Source of the DNA: Marinomonas piezotolerans
Lineage (GTDB): Bacteria > Pseudomonadota > Gammaproteobacteria > Pseudomonadales > Marinomonadaceae
Direction: 5' to 3'
Length of the DNA: 64,000 bases
NCBI RefSeq assembly: GCF_003362755.1
Contig: NZ_QKRA01000002.1
Span: 1-64,000 of the forward strand
Under the pieces are notes generated by a model, which saw only the letters and a list, made by a program, of their open reading frames with translations, was not told the origin of the DNA and did no database searches. Every line of letters begins with the position of its first letter. Position 1 is the stretch's first letter. This document shows, in pieces, positions 8,694-17,996 of this stretch. Made by a program: the position numbers and the translations under genes.

Positions 8694-9769
8694 ACACCTG
8701 CTTCGACATGGTGGGTGTATGGGAACTGATCAAACATTGCAAAACGCGTGACCTCATGCGTTGAACTGAGAGACTCAAGGTTCCTTTTCAATGTTTCAGG
8801 GTTACATGAAATATAAAGAATCTTATCTATCTTACGAACTAGCTCAACGGTAGCATCATCTAACCCTGCACGTGGCGGATCAACTAATACGACGGAAGGA
8901 GACAGTGTATCCATACCCGCTTGAGCCAAAGGTTTTGGAAGCTCACCTTCACCATTTAATGCAGCCGAAACATCCTCACTCGCCATTTTAACGACTTGAA
9001 CGTTCTTCATGCCATTTATTGCAATATTTAGGGTGGCAGAGTTCACTGATACTTTAGCTATTTCAGTACCAATTACTCGATCAAATCGACGTGCAAGAGG
9101 AATCGAGAAATTGCCATTGCCGCAATACATTTCGAGAAGCTCTCCGCTACAGCTTTGAGTCACATCCATCGCCCATTCAAGCATCTTTTCACTGATCCCA
9201 GCATTCGGCTGAGTAAAGCTATTCTCCACTTGTTGATAATGATACTTACGACCATGAACAGTAAGCGTTTCCATCACAAAGTCACGTGTCAGTATCTGTT
9301 TACGCTTTCGACTACGACCAATAAAGTGGCACGCTGGAAACAATTCATTGAGCGCGACAGCCGCTTCATGCCAGGCCTCGTCTATAGGTTTGTGATAAAG
9401 CAGGCTGATAAGTGCCTCGCCTGTTGTGGTGGTCAGAAAATCCACTTGAAAGAGTTTGTGCCGCAAAATGGAAACATCACGAATAGCATCCAATAGCTTC
9501 GGCATTAGCTCATTAATCAAACTAGACGCTGGAATAAACTGATCAACACGTATGGGTTGTCGCGGATCTGCGGAATCAAACATGGCGTAGAACAAATCAT
9601 CGCCTTCGTGCCAAATACGAAATTCCGCTCGCATACGATAATGGCTTGGCGCGCTTTCAAACACCTCTAGCTCAGGTAGGTCTAGACCTTCCATCAACGC
9701 TATTAGGGTCTCTTTTTTGCTAATCAGCTGAGCACCGTAATGCTCAGTTTTTATTTCATCCGGTCTCAT
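8675..9769 (-). CDS. trmA: tRNA (uracil-54-C5)-methyltransferase
   Basis: A 364-residue SAM-dependent enzyme that makes ribothymidine (m5U54) in the T-loop of tRNAs. Visible motifs are the SAM-binding LEMYCGNGNFSIPLA (about 208-222), VVLVDPPRAGLD near 290, and the catalytic cysteine in ILYISCNPETLKRNL near 315. The C-terminus ends FPYTHHVEAGVFLERR, as in TrmA. I set the start at 9769 (MRPDEIKTEHYG). The length then matches E. coli TrmA (366), whereas an upstream extension of 25 codons has no family character. It is the last of a run of leftward genes, 86 nt after its upstream neighbour. Confidence 0.93.
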   Translation of the reverse strand: MRPDEIKTEHYGAQLISKKETLIALMEGLDLPELEVFESAPSHYRMRAEFRIWHEGDDLFYAMFDSADPRQPIRVDQFIPASSLINELMPKLLDAIRDVSILRHKLFQVDFLTTTTGEALISLLYHKPIDEAWHEAAVALNELFPACHFIGRSRKRKQILTRDFVMETLTVHGRKYHYQQVENSFTQPNAGISEKMLEWAMDVTQSCSGELLEMYCGNGNFSIPLARRFDRVIGTEIAKVSVNSATLNIAINGMKNVQVVKMASEDVSAALNGEGELPKPLAQAGMDTLSPSVVLVDPPRAGLDDATVELVRKIDKILYISCNPETLKRNLESLSSTHEVTRFAMFDQFPYTHHVEAGVFLERR

Positions 9770-9855
9770 GCACGTATCCCAATGGAAGTTCGTCGAAGGC
9801 GCGGAATTATACAAAGAGTCCGTATATTTTGCGACCATACGCACTCGGTGTATTT

Positions 9856-10830
9856 TTAAAGGTATTCTTGTCCAAGTAATACTTCTAGGGACAAGGTTAA
9901 TGACGCGGCAGCCTCGTAATCGTTATCTCGACTATGAGAAATTTGTGGCTTAACAACACCAATTAGCCAGTTTTCATAAAGCAACCGCTGGTATTGAATA
10001 AAGTACAGAAAGCTGTCAGAAGATGGCTCAGGCCAACCTGACTGAAGGTAACTTACTTGATAGCGTATTTTACTTTGACTCGATAACGCTTGGTTTATAT
10101 AGATATTTTCCCGCCAATACGTTTCAGACTCGGAATCAAGATGCGTAATACCTAGATCGGCGTTGAAACCGAGGCTTTCATTGATCCTACGATTAGCGGA
10201 TATGGCATAACGCCCACCGTTACCCTGTGAGTAATAACTAAATAGTGACTCGCTTTGCGTTAATAGCCAGTCGTTCGTCTGATGCGTCTGCTTTAGTTTA
10301 ACCCGGACAAAAGGATCCATGGGCATATCAAGTAACACCCCTGCATCAACATTGGCATTCCATTCCTTTTTGATGTAGCGCAAAGCCGTCGAAAATCGGG
10401 TTGTACTAGCGGATTCAATAATATTCTGACCCGCTTCATTCTCATTAACTTGGTTATCCTGAGTTAATTGATCACCATTGGTCTCAATTACTAGGCTCAG
10501 CCGATCTTCAGTATTAGGCAGGCGAATACGAGTATCGAGATTAAAAAACCCTGAGACACCCTCTTCTTCTTCGATAAGGCTACCAAATTGCATACTTACG
10601 AAACTCTGGTTGGCGACCTGATCGCGCCGACCAGAGAAAAAAGAATCCAGTCCGTTGGACCAACTACCGACGCGCTTGGAGACCACTTCGTGCGTTGATA
10701 TCCACCATTCCTCAGACAGCAAGTCAGAAGTCGCTTTAGAGGATTGCTCTGCACCATAGCTCTGAACACTGGCAAACAATAGTATGCTCAATGCAGATTT
10801 TTGATACATGGAACCTTTGTAGAGGCTCAC
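9856..10830 (-). CDS. Exported, probably outer-membrane beta-strand-rich protein
   Basis: A 324-residue protein of unknown function. An N-terminal signal peptide (hydrophobic SALSILLFASVQS, cleavage near SYG-AEQ at about residue 27) indicates export. The body is rich in alternating polar/hydrophobic strands with aromatic residues, suggesting a beta-barrel or beta-sandwich. The GTG start at 10830 directly follows the mtnN stop and has AGGAG 6 nt upstream inside mtnN, so the two are translationally coupled. An internal ATG at 10809 is possible. It is the distal gene of the LuxP/LuxQ-like operon. A role in that system is only an inference from position. Confidence 0.75.
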   Translation of the reverse strand: MSLYKGSMYQKSALSILLFASVQSYGAEQSSKATSDLLSEEWWISTHEVVSKRVGSWSNGLDSFFSGRRDQVANQSFVSMQFGSLIEEEEGVSGFFNLDTRIRLPNTEDRLSLVIETNGDQLTQDNQVNENEAGQNIIESASTTRFSTALRYIKKEWNANVDAGVLLDMPMDPFVRVKLKQTHQTNDWLLTQSESLFSYYSQGNGGRYAISANRRINESLGFNADLGITHLDSESETYWRENIYINQALSSQSKIRYQVSYLQSGWPEPSSDSFLYFIQYQRLLYENWLIGVVKPQISHSRDNDYEAAASLTLSLEVLLGQEYL

Positions 10831-11526
10831 TTATAGCTCCTGCAACATAGCGCGAATCATGTTGGATGAATTCAATGCAGCAACGGCTAGATACTCTTCA
10901 AAGCTTGCAGGTGATTCTTTGTCAGCAACATCTGAAAGTGAACGCACTACCACAAACGGAACAGAAAACTTGTAACATACCTGTGCAACCGCTGCGGCCT
11001 CCATTTCGACGGCTTTCATCGTCGGAAACAGCTCACGGACTCTCGCTACTCGAGTGGGCTCACACATGAAGACATCGCCCGAGCCAATCAAACCAGTCTT
11101 CGCGGACACTTTGCCTACTGTCGCAACCGCCTTTTTCGCCACAGAAACCAAAGCAGCATCTGCTGTGTACGTTTCAGGCATACTAGGGAGCTGTCCAAAC
11201 TTGTAACCAAACGCGGTGACATCCACATCATGGTGAATCACTTCATCCGATATGATCACATCCCCTACCTCTAGCTCAGGGTCAAAACCTCCTGCAGAGC
11301 CAATATTTATAACGTGACTGGGGGCGAACTTGGTCATTAGTAAGGTCGTTGAGATAGCCGCGTTTACTTTCCCAATTCCGGACTTGAGCAGCACAACCGC
11401 TTGCCCATCTAAGTAACCGGAATAAAACTCACATCCCGCAAGCGTCGTTTCGGTCATATCTGTCATCCACCCTTTAATGACGGCGACTTCCTCATCCATT
11501 GCTCCGATTAAACCGATTACATTCAT
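10831..11526 (-). CDS. mtnN: 5'-methylthioadenosine/S-adenosylhomocysteine nucleosidase
   Basis: A 231-residue cytoplasmic enzyme that removes adenine from MTA and SAH. The S-ribosylhomocysteine product from SAH is the substrate from which LuxS makes the AI-2 precursor. Family landmarks are IGLIGAMDEEV at the N-terminus, VINIGSAGGFDP near residues 73-84, the VEMEAAAVAQVC substrate loop near 172, and the catalytic Asp in VRSLSDVAD near 197. The length equals E. coli MtnN (232). It lies 11 nt downstream of the LuxQ-like gene and is coupled to the exported-protein gene. This placement in a LuxP/LuxQ-like operon is notable. Confidence 0.95.
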   Translation of the reverse strand: MNVIGLIGAMDEEVAVIKGWMTDMTETTLAGCEFYSGYLDGQAVVLLKSGIGKVNAAISTTLLMTKFAPSHVINIGSAGGFDPELEVGDVIISDEVIHHDVDVTAFGYKFGQLPSMPETYTADAALVSVAKKAVATVGKVSAKTGLIGSGDVFMCEPTRVARVRELFPTMKAVEMEAAAVAQVCYKFSVPFVVVRSLSDVADKESPASFEEYLAVAALNSSNMIRAMLQEL

Positions 11527-11537
11527 ATCACTTCACC

Positions 11538-14096
11538 TTAACTATTTAACTGTTGGCATAGACGCGCCACGGTTTCCGAATCGGGTAACTGAGCAGCGGT
11601 GTCAAAAAAGTGCATTGTATCAGGTCGCTCAGCAAAATCTTCTATCGTGACAAGCGTAACCTGATCATTAACACGCTCCATTTCCACAAGTTGCTGCGCG
11701 ACCACCAGATCTAGCGCTAGTACAACCGTCCGCTCGCTATAACGAAGCCTTGAGACCAGATGATCTATGTTAGGCTCCTTACGAGCAATAATACCGAGTT
11801 CATCTAGCTCTGACTGCCAAACAGCTTGTACAAGAGCGGTTCCTCCTAACAAAATCCAGTGATCTTTCTGCTCAACAAGATGCTGCATTGATATAGGGGG
11901 GGCTTGCAAAGCAGTATTAAGCATCTTGGCGAAATGGTAGCTAAACAGTTGGTACTGCAAAACAGTCAGTGCATGCTCACTCACCTCAGACTCGCTTAAA
12001 TACAGTAAAGGCAAACTCTGCCCCATAGAGCAGCTCGCGTTCAATTGCGCTATCCCTTGGTCTCGAGTTTGCGCTTCACCGAGGCCAACCAGTAGACAGT
12101 CGTACGATCCCATAAACGCGCTGTTGGAATGCAAAAAATCGTTAAACGACCCAAACGTTTCTGCCTGAATCCCTACCGATGATAAAAGCAATTCGACCCG
12201 TTCGATCGCAGGGAACGTATTCTCGATTAGCGCCACCTTCTTATTATCAAATTCACCGACTTGCTCACTTTCTTTGATTGGAGGGATAGTTGCCGTTAGC
12301 ACAATACGACCAGCCCCCTCAAAAGAGACGCGCCCTTTAATGAGCTTAGGAATCGTTTCGAGCATCCACTCTAAAGCAGGCGTTAATTCTGACGCGCCCC
12401 CTACTGTCAATGTCAAGACACCTTCAGACCAACCTATCTGAAGCCGTCGACCGGAGATATTACTACTTAAACACAACAATAAAGCCGTCTGCATCCAAAT
12501 AGCATGATCAGAGCTCCAAGAGGCCTTCTGCTTAGCAATAGTTAGAGGTATATCTAGCGTCAAGTTACTCAATTGTCGAGGCGATAACATCAATGCGCTT
12601 CGAATACCTTCTAGGGACTCACTTAACAACTGCCCTAGCGCTTTGCTCTCTGACGAGAGAATGGCTGGTTGGGAGACCTCTCTCAGTAATCGCCCTATCA
12701 CCATAAGCCAACGCTCAGCTCGAACCTCCTGTTCGTCATCCGCATACCTTTCCAGCAAACTAATTTCTTTGAGTAAAGCCTCTGGACCTGGTTGTGGTCG
12801 ATCTAATGAGTGGCTCGGATATAAGCTCTCTAACTGCCAAGATAATCTCTTAACCTCAGTGATATCTCGCCCAATCAACATAACACCACGAAAGCCATAT
12901 TCGTTCACAAATGAGTAAGTCAGCCACTCATAGATCTTGTTAACATCTTTTGCTTCCAACTCAAATCGGACACCATAGTCACCTTTTAACGCACCCTGAA
13001 TTGGCTGGTGAAACTCCAGTGGCGTCATATCAAAGATGGTTTTCACCGTCGCATGTTCAGGAAACAACGTTTTCGCTTCCTTATTCAATGCGGTCACACG
13101 TGCAGATTCGTCGCAGAAAATGATGGCAGACTTCAGTGAATCCAATAGCAATTGTAAGTGCTGCTCGCGCGCTCGAAGTTGGGTCTGAAATCGATCCATT
13201 TGCGCAACCAGCGGCTCAAATTCAAGGTAACTTGTACCCTCATGCGAAGACCTAAGCGGCATTGCCGATAGCGGCTGGAACATCCAGCGGCCTGCATAAT
13301 GTTGCACCAACCAATATAGCAGCGCTATACCAATAAGGATGACACTGCATGCTAACACTAGCCACTGGTTGAGGATTCTAGACAAAGGTTGTATGACGCG
13401 TAATTCAAGAGAGAACTTATTTGCCAATGCAGGCACGACCAATACACCAGAGTGCGTAACGAAGGGGACATCGTTAGCGTAATAAGGCTGCTGATCTATC
13501 AACAGCGTTTTTCCTGCGACATCCTCTAAGCGCATGTAATCAACCTTTGCCCCCGCCATTAAATCACTCGCAAGAGCTAAATTATTGTTGAGTGATATAA
13601 AACCGTATAAATAGCCCTTCACTTCTCCCAACTCATCAGTAGGCAATACCTGCTTGTACACAAGAAGCTCACCATCATCACTGGTCGAGATATGAACCCA
13701 AAAATTCAACCTCGCTTGGTTCGCTAACATTTCCAATGTATCGGCGGTATACAAACGAGCTCTAGGATCCACTAACTCTTCACCATCAGACATTCGCGCA
13801 TAAAAAAAATCTAACCCGCCAAAGAAAAGCACGTCATGAAGCTGAAATAGGCTATCCAAGTTTCCACTATCACCGAGCTGCTGAGCTAAATACTTGGCTT
13901 CAAACTGAGCGCGATCCAAATAAGCAGAAAAGCTTAGACGAACCGCTGACGCTCGTTGTTGTAACATTTCATCTGACTGTTCCTGACGAGCCGCATAATC
14001 AGCCGCCCCTAACATTAAAACAATCAAAACAGCGACGACGATGAATGGCACCAGTGTCGACTTTATAAATTGGTGCTTTAAACTTAATGAAGCCAT
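11538..14096 (-). CDS. LuxQ-like membrane sensor with degenerate kinase and receiver domains
   Basis: An 852-residue protein. TM1 is at about 13-32, a periplasmic domain at 33-242, TM2 at 243-265 and a PAS domain at 310-416. The periplasmic part resembles Vibrio LuxQ: a DFFY stretch, LEMLANQARLNFWVHI, GELLVYKQVLP and LNNNLALASDLM match the order and spacing of LuxQ. The cytoplasmic half should be a histidine kinase plus receiver, but residues 430-606 contain no H-box and no N, G1 or F boxes. The receiver-like region (618-732) reads VALIENTF where acidic residues are expected and YDCLLVGLG at the phospho-Asp site. A second receiver-like segment follows (745-850). It is probably a pseudokinase signalling by contact. 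It overlaps the LuxP-like gene by 13 nt. Confidence 0.82.
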   Translation of the reverse strand: MASLSLKHQFIKSTLVPFIVVAVLIVLMLGAADYAARQEQSDEMLQQRASAVRLSFSAYLDRAQFEAKYLAQQLGDSGNLDSLFQLHDVLFFGGLDFFYARMSDGEELVDPRARLYTADTLEMLANQARLNFWVHISTSDDGELLVYKQVLPTDELGEVKGYLYGFISLNNNLALASDLMAGAKVDYMRLEDVAGKTLLIDQQPYYANDVPFVTHSGVLVVPALANKFSLELRVIQPLSRILNQWLVLACSVILIGIALLYWLVQHYAGRWMFQPLSAMPLRSSHEGTSYLEFEPLVAQMDRFQTQLRAREQHLQLLLDSLKSAIIFCDESARVTALNKEAKTLFPEHATVKTIFDMTPLEFHQPIQGALKGDYGVRFELEAKDVNKIYEWLTYSFVNEYGFRGVMLIGRDITEVKRLSWQLESLYPSHSLDRPQPGPEALLKEISLLERYADDEQEVRAERWLMVIGRLLREVSQPAILSSESKALGQLLSESLEGIRSALMLSPRQLSNLTLDIPLTIAKQKASWSSDHAIWMQTALLLCLSSNISGRRLQIGWSEGVLTLTVGGASELTPALEWMLETIPKLIKGRVSFEGAGRIVLTATIPPIKESEQVGEFDNKKVALIENTFPAIERVELLLSSVGIQAETFGSFNDFLHSNSAFMGSYDCLLVGLGEAQTRDQGIAQLNASCSMGQSLPLLYLSESEVSEHALTVLQYQLFSYHFAKMLNTALQAPPISMQHLVEQKDHWILLGGTALVQAVWQSELDELGIIARKEPNIDHLVSRLRYSERTVVLALDLVVAQQLVEMERVNDQVTLVTIEDFAERPDTMHFFDTAAQLPDSETVARLCQQLNS

Positions 14097-15202
14097 ATTG
14101 ATCTCGAATATCTGAAAACTTGCTCATACATGAGGTTAAGCGTTTGTTGATCCATATCTTGAGTAAAAAGTTGGATTGGCTCCACATAAACGGTTGGTAG
14201 CAAACGCGACTCTATATTCGCCTTTATCACTTCGGCTGAAGTTATAGCCATATTGTCATGCATTCCTAAAACTGTAACCAATACCCGTCGATCGTCCGCT
14301 GTCGTATGCGGTAGTTGCCCGCTCCAGCTATTGGTATAGGTTTGCTCGACTTTGTGATCGTCTAGAGCCAGCAATACACCCGTACTGATCGCTGGCGTAC
14401 ATGAAAAAATAAAGTGCTCTACGTCTTTCTTTTGGGCATTATGCCGCTTTAATAGACTCAAAGCTGCCCGCTTGCCTGCTTGTCTGCTGTCTTGCACTGA
14501 GTAGTGCGCTGAAATCGAGCGCCCCATATTTTTCAACTGATTAACAAACACACGACAACGCGCGTCAGACAAGTAGGAACCTTCAACAGAGATGACATCA
14601 ATAGTCGCCTCCCGTTCTAAACGTCGATTCAGATAGCTAGACAATCGGTTCATCGCTTGGGTGTGATCAACCCCCACATACACTAATGGTGAGTGTAAAC
14701 GCCAAGCTCGAAATGGCGACGACACATTTAACATGATAACTCTTGGTGAGTTTCGTTTCAGAAGCCTCTCTATTGGTCCGCGAGAATACTCGTTAACACC
14801 ATCAACAATTAAATAATCGAAGCTGGAATTCCGAACGGACTCGTAAACCGACGCAACCCGCGCTGCTGTCGGCGTATCCGACAAATAAAAAACATCCAGA
14901 CGATAATCAATACGCAACGCTTGCATTCGCTTTTTAAAAGCGACTAGCCAGGCACGGTTTTCAAGATCAGACTCAGTACCCGTGAAAATCATACCAATCA
15001 AAAGTGTTTTAGTTTGTATAAAGTTAAGGGGGACTGGAGGAGAGCTCACTCTTACAGAAAGTTGATCTAGTAATGGCTGTTCACCAGAATTTTCTTCAAG
15101 AAAGCGCTGCAGGGTGTAATCAGTTTGATCGTATGTGTATCCCCACAACAGTGGCGATATAAACAAAGACACTAAACAAAAAAAGCGAGAACGTAGCAAC
15201 AT
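14084..15202 (-). CDS. LuxP-like periplasmic sugar-type binding protein
   Basis: A 372-residue protein with a signal peptide (FFCLVSLFISPLLWG) and a type I periplasmic-binding fold. The similarity to Vibrio harveyi LuxP runs end to end: YTLQRFLEEN near the start, then PVPL, FDYLIVDG, LNVSSPFRAW, LVYVGVDH, GSYLSDARC, FSCTP, NSWSG, AEVIKANIESRLLPTVYV and QVFRYS at the end. By eye, the AI-2 contacts N159, R215 and W289 of LuxP have matches (N159, R215, W293). R310 is replaced by Gly (G313), and Q77 and W82 are not kept, so the ligand may differ from borated AI-2. It overlaps the LuxQ-like gene, its expected partner. The ribosome site is weak. Confidence 0.85.
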   Translation of the reverse strand: MLLRSRFFCLVSLFISPLLWGYTYDQTDYTLQRFLEENSGEQPLLDQLSVRVSSPPVPLNFIQTKTLLIGMIFTGTESDLENRAWLVAFKKRMQALRIDYRLDVFYLSDTPTAARVASVYESVRNSSFDYLIVDGVNEYSRGPIERLLKRNSPRVIMLNVSSPFRAWRLHSPLVYVGVDHTQAMNRLSSYLNRRLEREATIDVISVEGSYLSDARCRVFVNQLKNMGRSISAHYSVQDSRQAGKRAALSLLKRHNAQKKDVEHFIFSCTPAISTGVLLALDDHKVEQTYTNSWSGQLPHTTADDRRVLVTVLGMHDNMAITSAEVIKANIESRLLPTVYVEPIQLFTQDMDQQTLNLMYEQVFRYSRSIWLH

Positions 15203-15214
15203 TAATCAGCGAAG

Positions 15215-15244
15215 TCGTTAGAATATATAACAACATTCTAACGA
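15215..15244 (-). promoter_or_regulatory. 10-bp inverted repeat over the LuxP-like operon promoter
   Basis: TCGTTAGAAT (15215-15224) and ATTCTAACGA (15235-15244) are perfect inverted repeats separated by 10 bp (centre-to-centre 20 bp, about two turns). On the minus strand the spacer and inner arm contain TGTTATATAT, an extended -10-like sequence. The site sits 13 nt before the LuxP-like ATG and downstream of the tRNA terminator, so the operon promoter must be here. It is a good operator candidate. It could instead fold as a leader hairpin in the mRNA. Confidence 0.6.
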
Positions 15245-15271
15245 GAAGCGGGTTGAAAGAAACTACAGACG

Positions 15272-15300
15272 AAAAAAAAGCCGACATAAAGTCAGCTTTT
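15272..15300 (-). terminator. Intrinsic terminator of tRNA-Leu
   Basis: On the minus strand AGCTGAC/GTCGGCT form a 7-bp stem (one wobble) with a TTTAT loop, followed by a run of eight Ts. It lies about 10 nt past the tRNA 3' end. An A/T-run is also present on the other side. Confidence 0.85.
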
Positions 15301-15309
15301 TTTAAAATT

Positions 15310-15394
15310 TGGTGCGGAAGGAGAGACTCGAACTCTCACGCCGTGAAGCACTGGAACCTAAATCCAGCGTGTCTACCAATTCCACCACTCCCGC
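15310..15394 (-). tRNA. tRNA-Leu (anticodon TAG)
   Basis: On the minus strand GCGGGAG (acceptor) is followed by GGTAGACACG (D-arm), CTGGATTTAGGTTCCAG (anticodon arm, anticodon TAG), a long class II variable arm and GAGTTCGAGTCTC (T-arm). The acceptor partner CTTCCGC and an encoded CCA follow. The length of about 85 nt and the long variable arm are right for leucine tRNA, and it reads CUN codons. It is followed by its own terminator and precedes the LuxP-like operon. Confidence 0.96.
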
Positions 15395-15487
15395 AAGGAA
15401 TGGCGAGCATTATAGATAAACCATTTTCATGGTCAATACTTTTTTAAAGAATTTTATTAAAAAAGCTGCTCGCACTACCGAGTTATA

Positions 15488-16555
15488 TTAGAAACGACGT
15501 CCATCAGCGTACTCGCCACGCTCGTAACGAACCGCCATTTCTTCAAGATCAATTGTTTGAATACGAGATGCTTGACCCGCTGAACCAAATGCTTCGTAAC
15601 GATCAATACAAACTGCTTTCATCGCTTTGATGCTTTCAGTTAAATATTTACGTGGATCGAAGTTACCTTTGTGCTCAGCAAGGCTGCGACGAATAGCACC
15701 CGTTGCCGCCAGACGAAGATCCGTATCAATATTCACCTTACGTACACCGTAGCGAATCGCTTTCACGATTTCTTCAACAGGTACACCATAGGTTTCAGGA
15801 ATTTCACCGCCAAACTCGTTGATGATTTCTAACCAGTCTTGAGGCACTGAAGAAGAGCCGTGCAAAACGATATGCGTATTCGGTAAGCGCTCAACGATTC
15901 TTGCGATGCGCTCAATGTCTAAGATGTCGCCGGTAGGTGGGCGTGTAAACTTGTAAGCTCCATGACTAGTACCGATTGCCACCGCTAATGCATCAATACC
16001 TGTCGCCTCAACAAATGCTAAAGCTTCTTCAGGATCAGTAAGCATTTGCGAGTGATCTAAGATCCCTTCTGCACCTACACCATCTTCTTCGCCAGCTTGG
16101 CCTGTCTCAAGCGAACCAAGACAACCTAACTCACCCTCTACAGACACACCACACGCGTGAGCGAACTCTACTGTACGACGTGTCACATCAACATTGTACT
16201 CATAGCTTGCAGGTGTTTTACCATCTGCCATCAAAGAGCCGTCCATCATCACAGACGAAAAGCCAAGCTGAATAGAACGCTGACAAATTGCTGGGCTGGT
16301 TCCGTGGTCTTGGTGCATAACGACTGGGATGTGCGGGTAATCTTCAATCGCCGCCGCAATCAAGTGGCGAAGAAAATGAGAACCAGCGTATTTACGCGCG
16401 CCTGCAGAAGCTTGCATGATAACAGGCGAGTTAACCTCGTCCGCTGCTTCCATGATCGCTTTTACCTGCTCCATGTTATTCACATTAAATGCAGGCAAGC
16501 CGTAATCATGCTCTGCTGCATGATCCAGCAATTGACGCATACTTATTAAAGGCAT
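15488..16555 (-). CDS. fba: Fructose-1,6-bisphosphate aldolase, class II
   Basis: A 355-residue zinc-dependent aldolase interconverting fructose-1,6-bisphosphate with glyceraldehyde-3-phosphate and dihydroxyacetone phosphate. It belongs to the CbbA-like type IIB branch, beginning [15 protein letters not shown] and continuing [10 protein letters not shown]. The zinc-site motif [10 protein letters not shown] lies near residues 77-86, followed by [27 protein letters not shown] and IVLHGSSS. The start at 16555 follows GAGGA by about 8 nt, and an upstream extension of 20 codons lacks family sequence. It is the last gene of the tkt-epd-pgk-fba run but is separated from pgk by 250 nt, so it likely has its own promoter. 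Confidence 0.95.
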   Translation of the reverse strand: MPLISMRQLLDHAAEHDYGLPAFNVNNMEQVKAIMEAADEVNSPVIMQASAGARKYAGSHFLRHLIAAAIEDYPHIPVVMHQDHGTSPAICQRSIQLGFSSVMMDGSLMADGKTPASYEYNVDVTRRTVEFAHACGVSVEGELGCLGSLETGQAGEEDGVGAEGILDHSQMLTDPEEALAFVEATGIDALAVAIGTSHGAYKFTRPPTGDILDIERIARIVERLPNTHIVLHGSSSVPQDWLEIINEFGGEIPETYGVPVEEIVKAIRYGVRKVNIDTDLRLAATGAIRRSLAEHKGNFDPRKYLTESIKAMKAVCIDRYEAFGSAGQASRIQTIDLEEMAVRYERGEYADGRRF

Positions 16556-16805
16556 AAAAGTTTCCTCTGACAATGAAGTGTTTGGTGCCCAACTAGCGTA
16601 ACCAGTATAGGTCACCCTGTGATTTTTTATTCATGCGCATGTGTGTCACATGTGGCTTTCGCCTTATCGTTATATTGTCATCCTGTCTAATGACAGACCG
16701 GTCACTCTCTAAGTGTTATAGTTATAGAGACGAGACCCCCTTTTGGCAGGCCTCATCTTGCAGGGTCTTCCCTGTCTTATTCAAATCTTAGCGAATAGGC
16801 TAGCA

Positions 16806-17969
16806 CTAATTTTGCGTGCGTGACTCCAACATAGCAACCGCTGGAAGTACTTTTCCTTCGACAAATTCAAGGAAAGCCCCTCCACCCGTTGAAATATAAG
16901 AGACTTTATCCGCAATCTCATATTTATCGACAGCTGCTAGCGTATCACCACCACCTGCGATAGAGAAGCCATCACTGTTTGCGATCGCCATCGATAACGC
17001 TTTCGTGCCTTCACCAAATTGATCAAACTCGAACACACCCACAGGGCCGTTCCAGATAATAGTTTGCGAGCTTTCCAATAATCCTGCCAATTTAGATGCA
17101 GCTTTCGGACCGATGTCCAGAATCATATCGTCTTCAGCTACATCCTTCGCGTCTTTGACCGTCGCGGTCGCATCTGCGGAGAACTCTGTCGCGACAATAA
17201 CGTCTTCCGGCAAAGGAATGTTCACTTTTTCCATCAATGCTTTGGCTTGCGGAATCAAATCTTTTTCATAAAGTGATTTGCCAACAGGAAAACCGGCTGC
17301 GGCCAAGAACGTATTAGCAATACCGCCACCGACAATCAACTGATCCACTTTATCAGATAGCGACTCAAGTACCGTCAGCTTAGTAGAGACTTTGGAACCT
17401 CCCACAATCGCCGCCATCGGGCGAGCAGGCTTCGCTAACGCTTTTTCTAAAGCTTCCAGTTCCGCAGCCAACAATGGCCCAGCGCACGCAATGGGTGCAA
17501 ACTTTCCAACACCGTGAGTCGACGCTTGTGCGCGATGAGCCGTACCAAAGGCATCCATTACATAAATGTCGCACAAGGCTGCCATTTTCTTAGACAACAC
17601 TTCGTCGTCTTTTTTCTCACCTTTGTTGAAACGCACGTTCTCAACCAAAACAAGCTGACCGGACTCAACCTCAACACCTTCTAACCAGTCTTTGATTAAA
17701 GGTACATCTTGCCCAAGAAGCCCCGATAGATGATCTGCAACAGGCTGCATGGAGTACTGTTCTTCGTACTCACCCTCTGTTGGACGACCAAGGTGAGACA
17801 TTACGATCACTTTAGCGCCTGCCTCGATCGCATGCTTCAGTGTTGGCAATGCCGCACGAATTCGCGCATCACTGGTTACTTTGCCTTCTTTCACAGGTAC
17901 ATTAAGATCTTCACGAATCAACACACGTTTATTCGCAAGATCCAAATCGGTCATTTTAATTACGGTCAT
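16806..17969 (-). CDS. pgk: Phosphoglycerate kinase
   Basis: A 387-residue glycolytic kinase transferring phosphate from 1,3-bisphosphoglycerate to ADP. Motifs are the N-terminal substrate site [15 protein letters not shown] (15-29), the [13 protein letters not shown] loop (54-66), [10 protein letters not shown] near 190, and the C-terminal nucleotide-site [12 protein letters not shown] and [10 protein letters not shown]. The length matches E. coli Pgk (387). The start at 17969 is preceded by GAGGAAT. It lies 27 nt downstream of epd and is probably cotranscribed with it. Confidence 0.96.
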   Translation of the reverse strand: MTVIKMTDLDLANKRVLIREDLNVPVKEGKVTSDARIRAALPTLKHAIEAGAKVIVMSHLGRPTEGEYEEQYSMQPVADHLSGLLGQDVPLIKDWLEGVEVESGQLVLVENVRFNKGEKKDDEVLSKKMAALCDIYVMDAFGTAHRAQASTHGVGKFAPIACAGPLLAAELEALEKALAKPARPMAAIVGGSKVSTKLTVLESLSDKVDQLIVGGGIANTFLAAAGFPVGKSLYEKDLIPQAKALMEKVNIPLPEDVIVATEFSADATATVKDAKDVAEDDMILDIGPKAASKLAGLLESSQTIIWNGPVGVFEFDQFGEGTKALSMAIANSDGFSIAGGGDTLAAVDKYEIADKVSYISTGGGAFLEFVEGKVLPAVAMLESRTQN

Positions 17970-17996
17970 GCACGATTCCTCGTCGTTATTAAATCG

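Noticed and set aside
15253..15447. Short rightward reading frame across tRNA-Leu
   Set aside because: It runs antisense through the tRNA and its terminator and has no family resemblance.
16625..16660. CRP site near TGTGTGTCACATGTG
   Set aside because: The half-sites are not separated by the 6 bp that the TGTGA/TCACA consensus requires.
16683..16703. Operator before fba (CTGTC-TAAT-GACAG next to GACCGGTC)
   Set aside because: The arms are only 5 bp and the neighbouring palindrome is 8 bp; no promoter hexamers fit well, so chance is not excluded.
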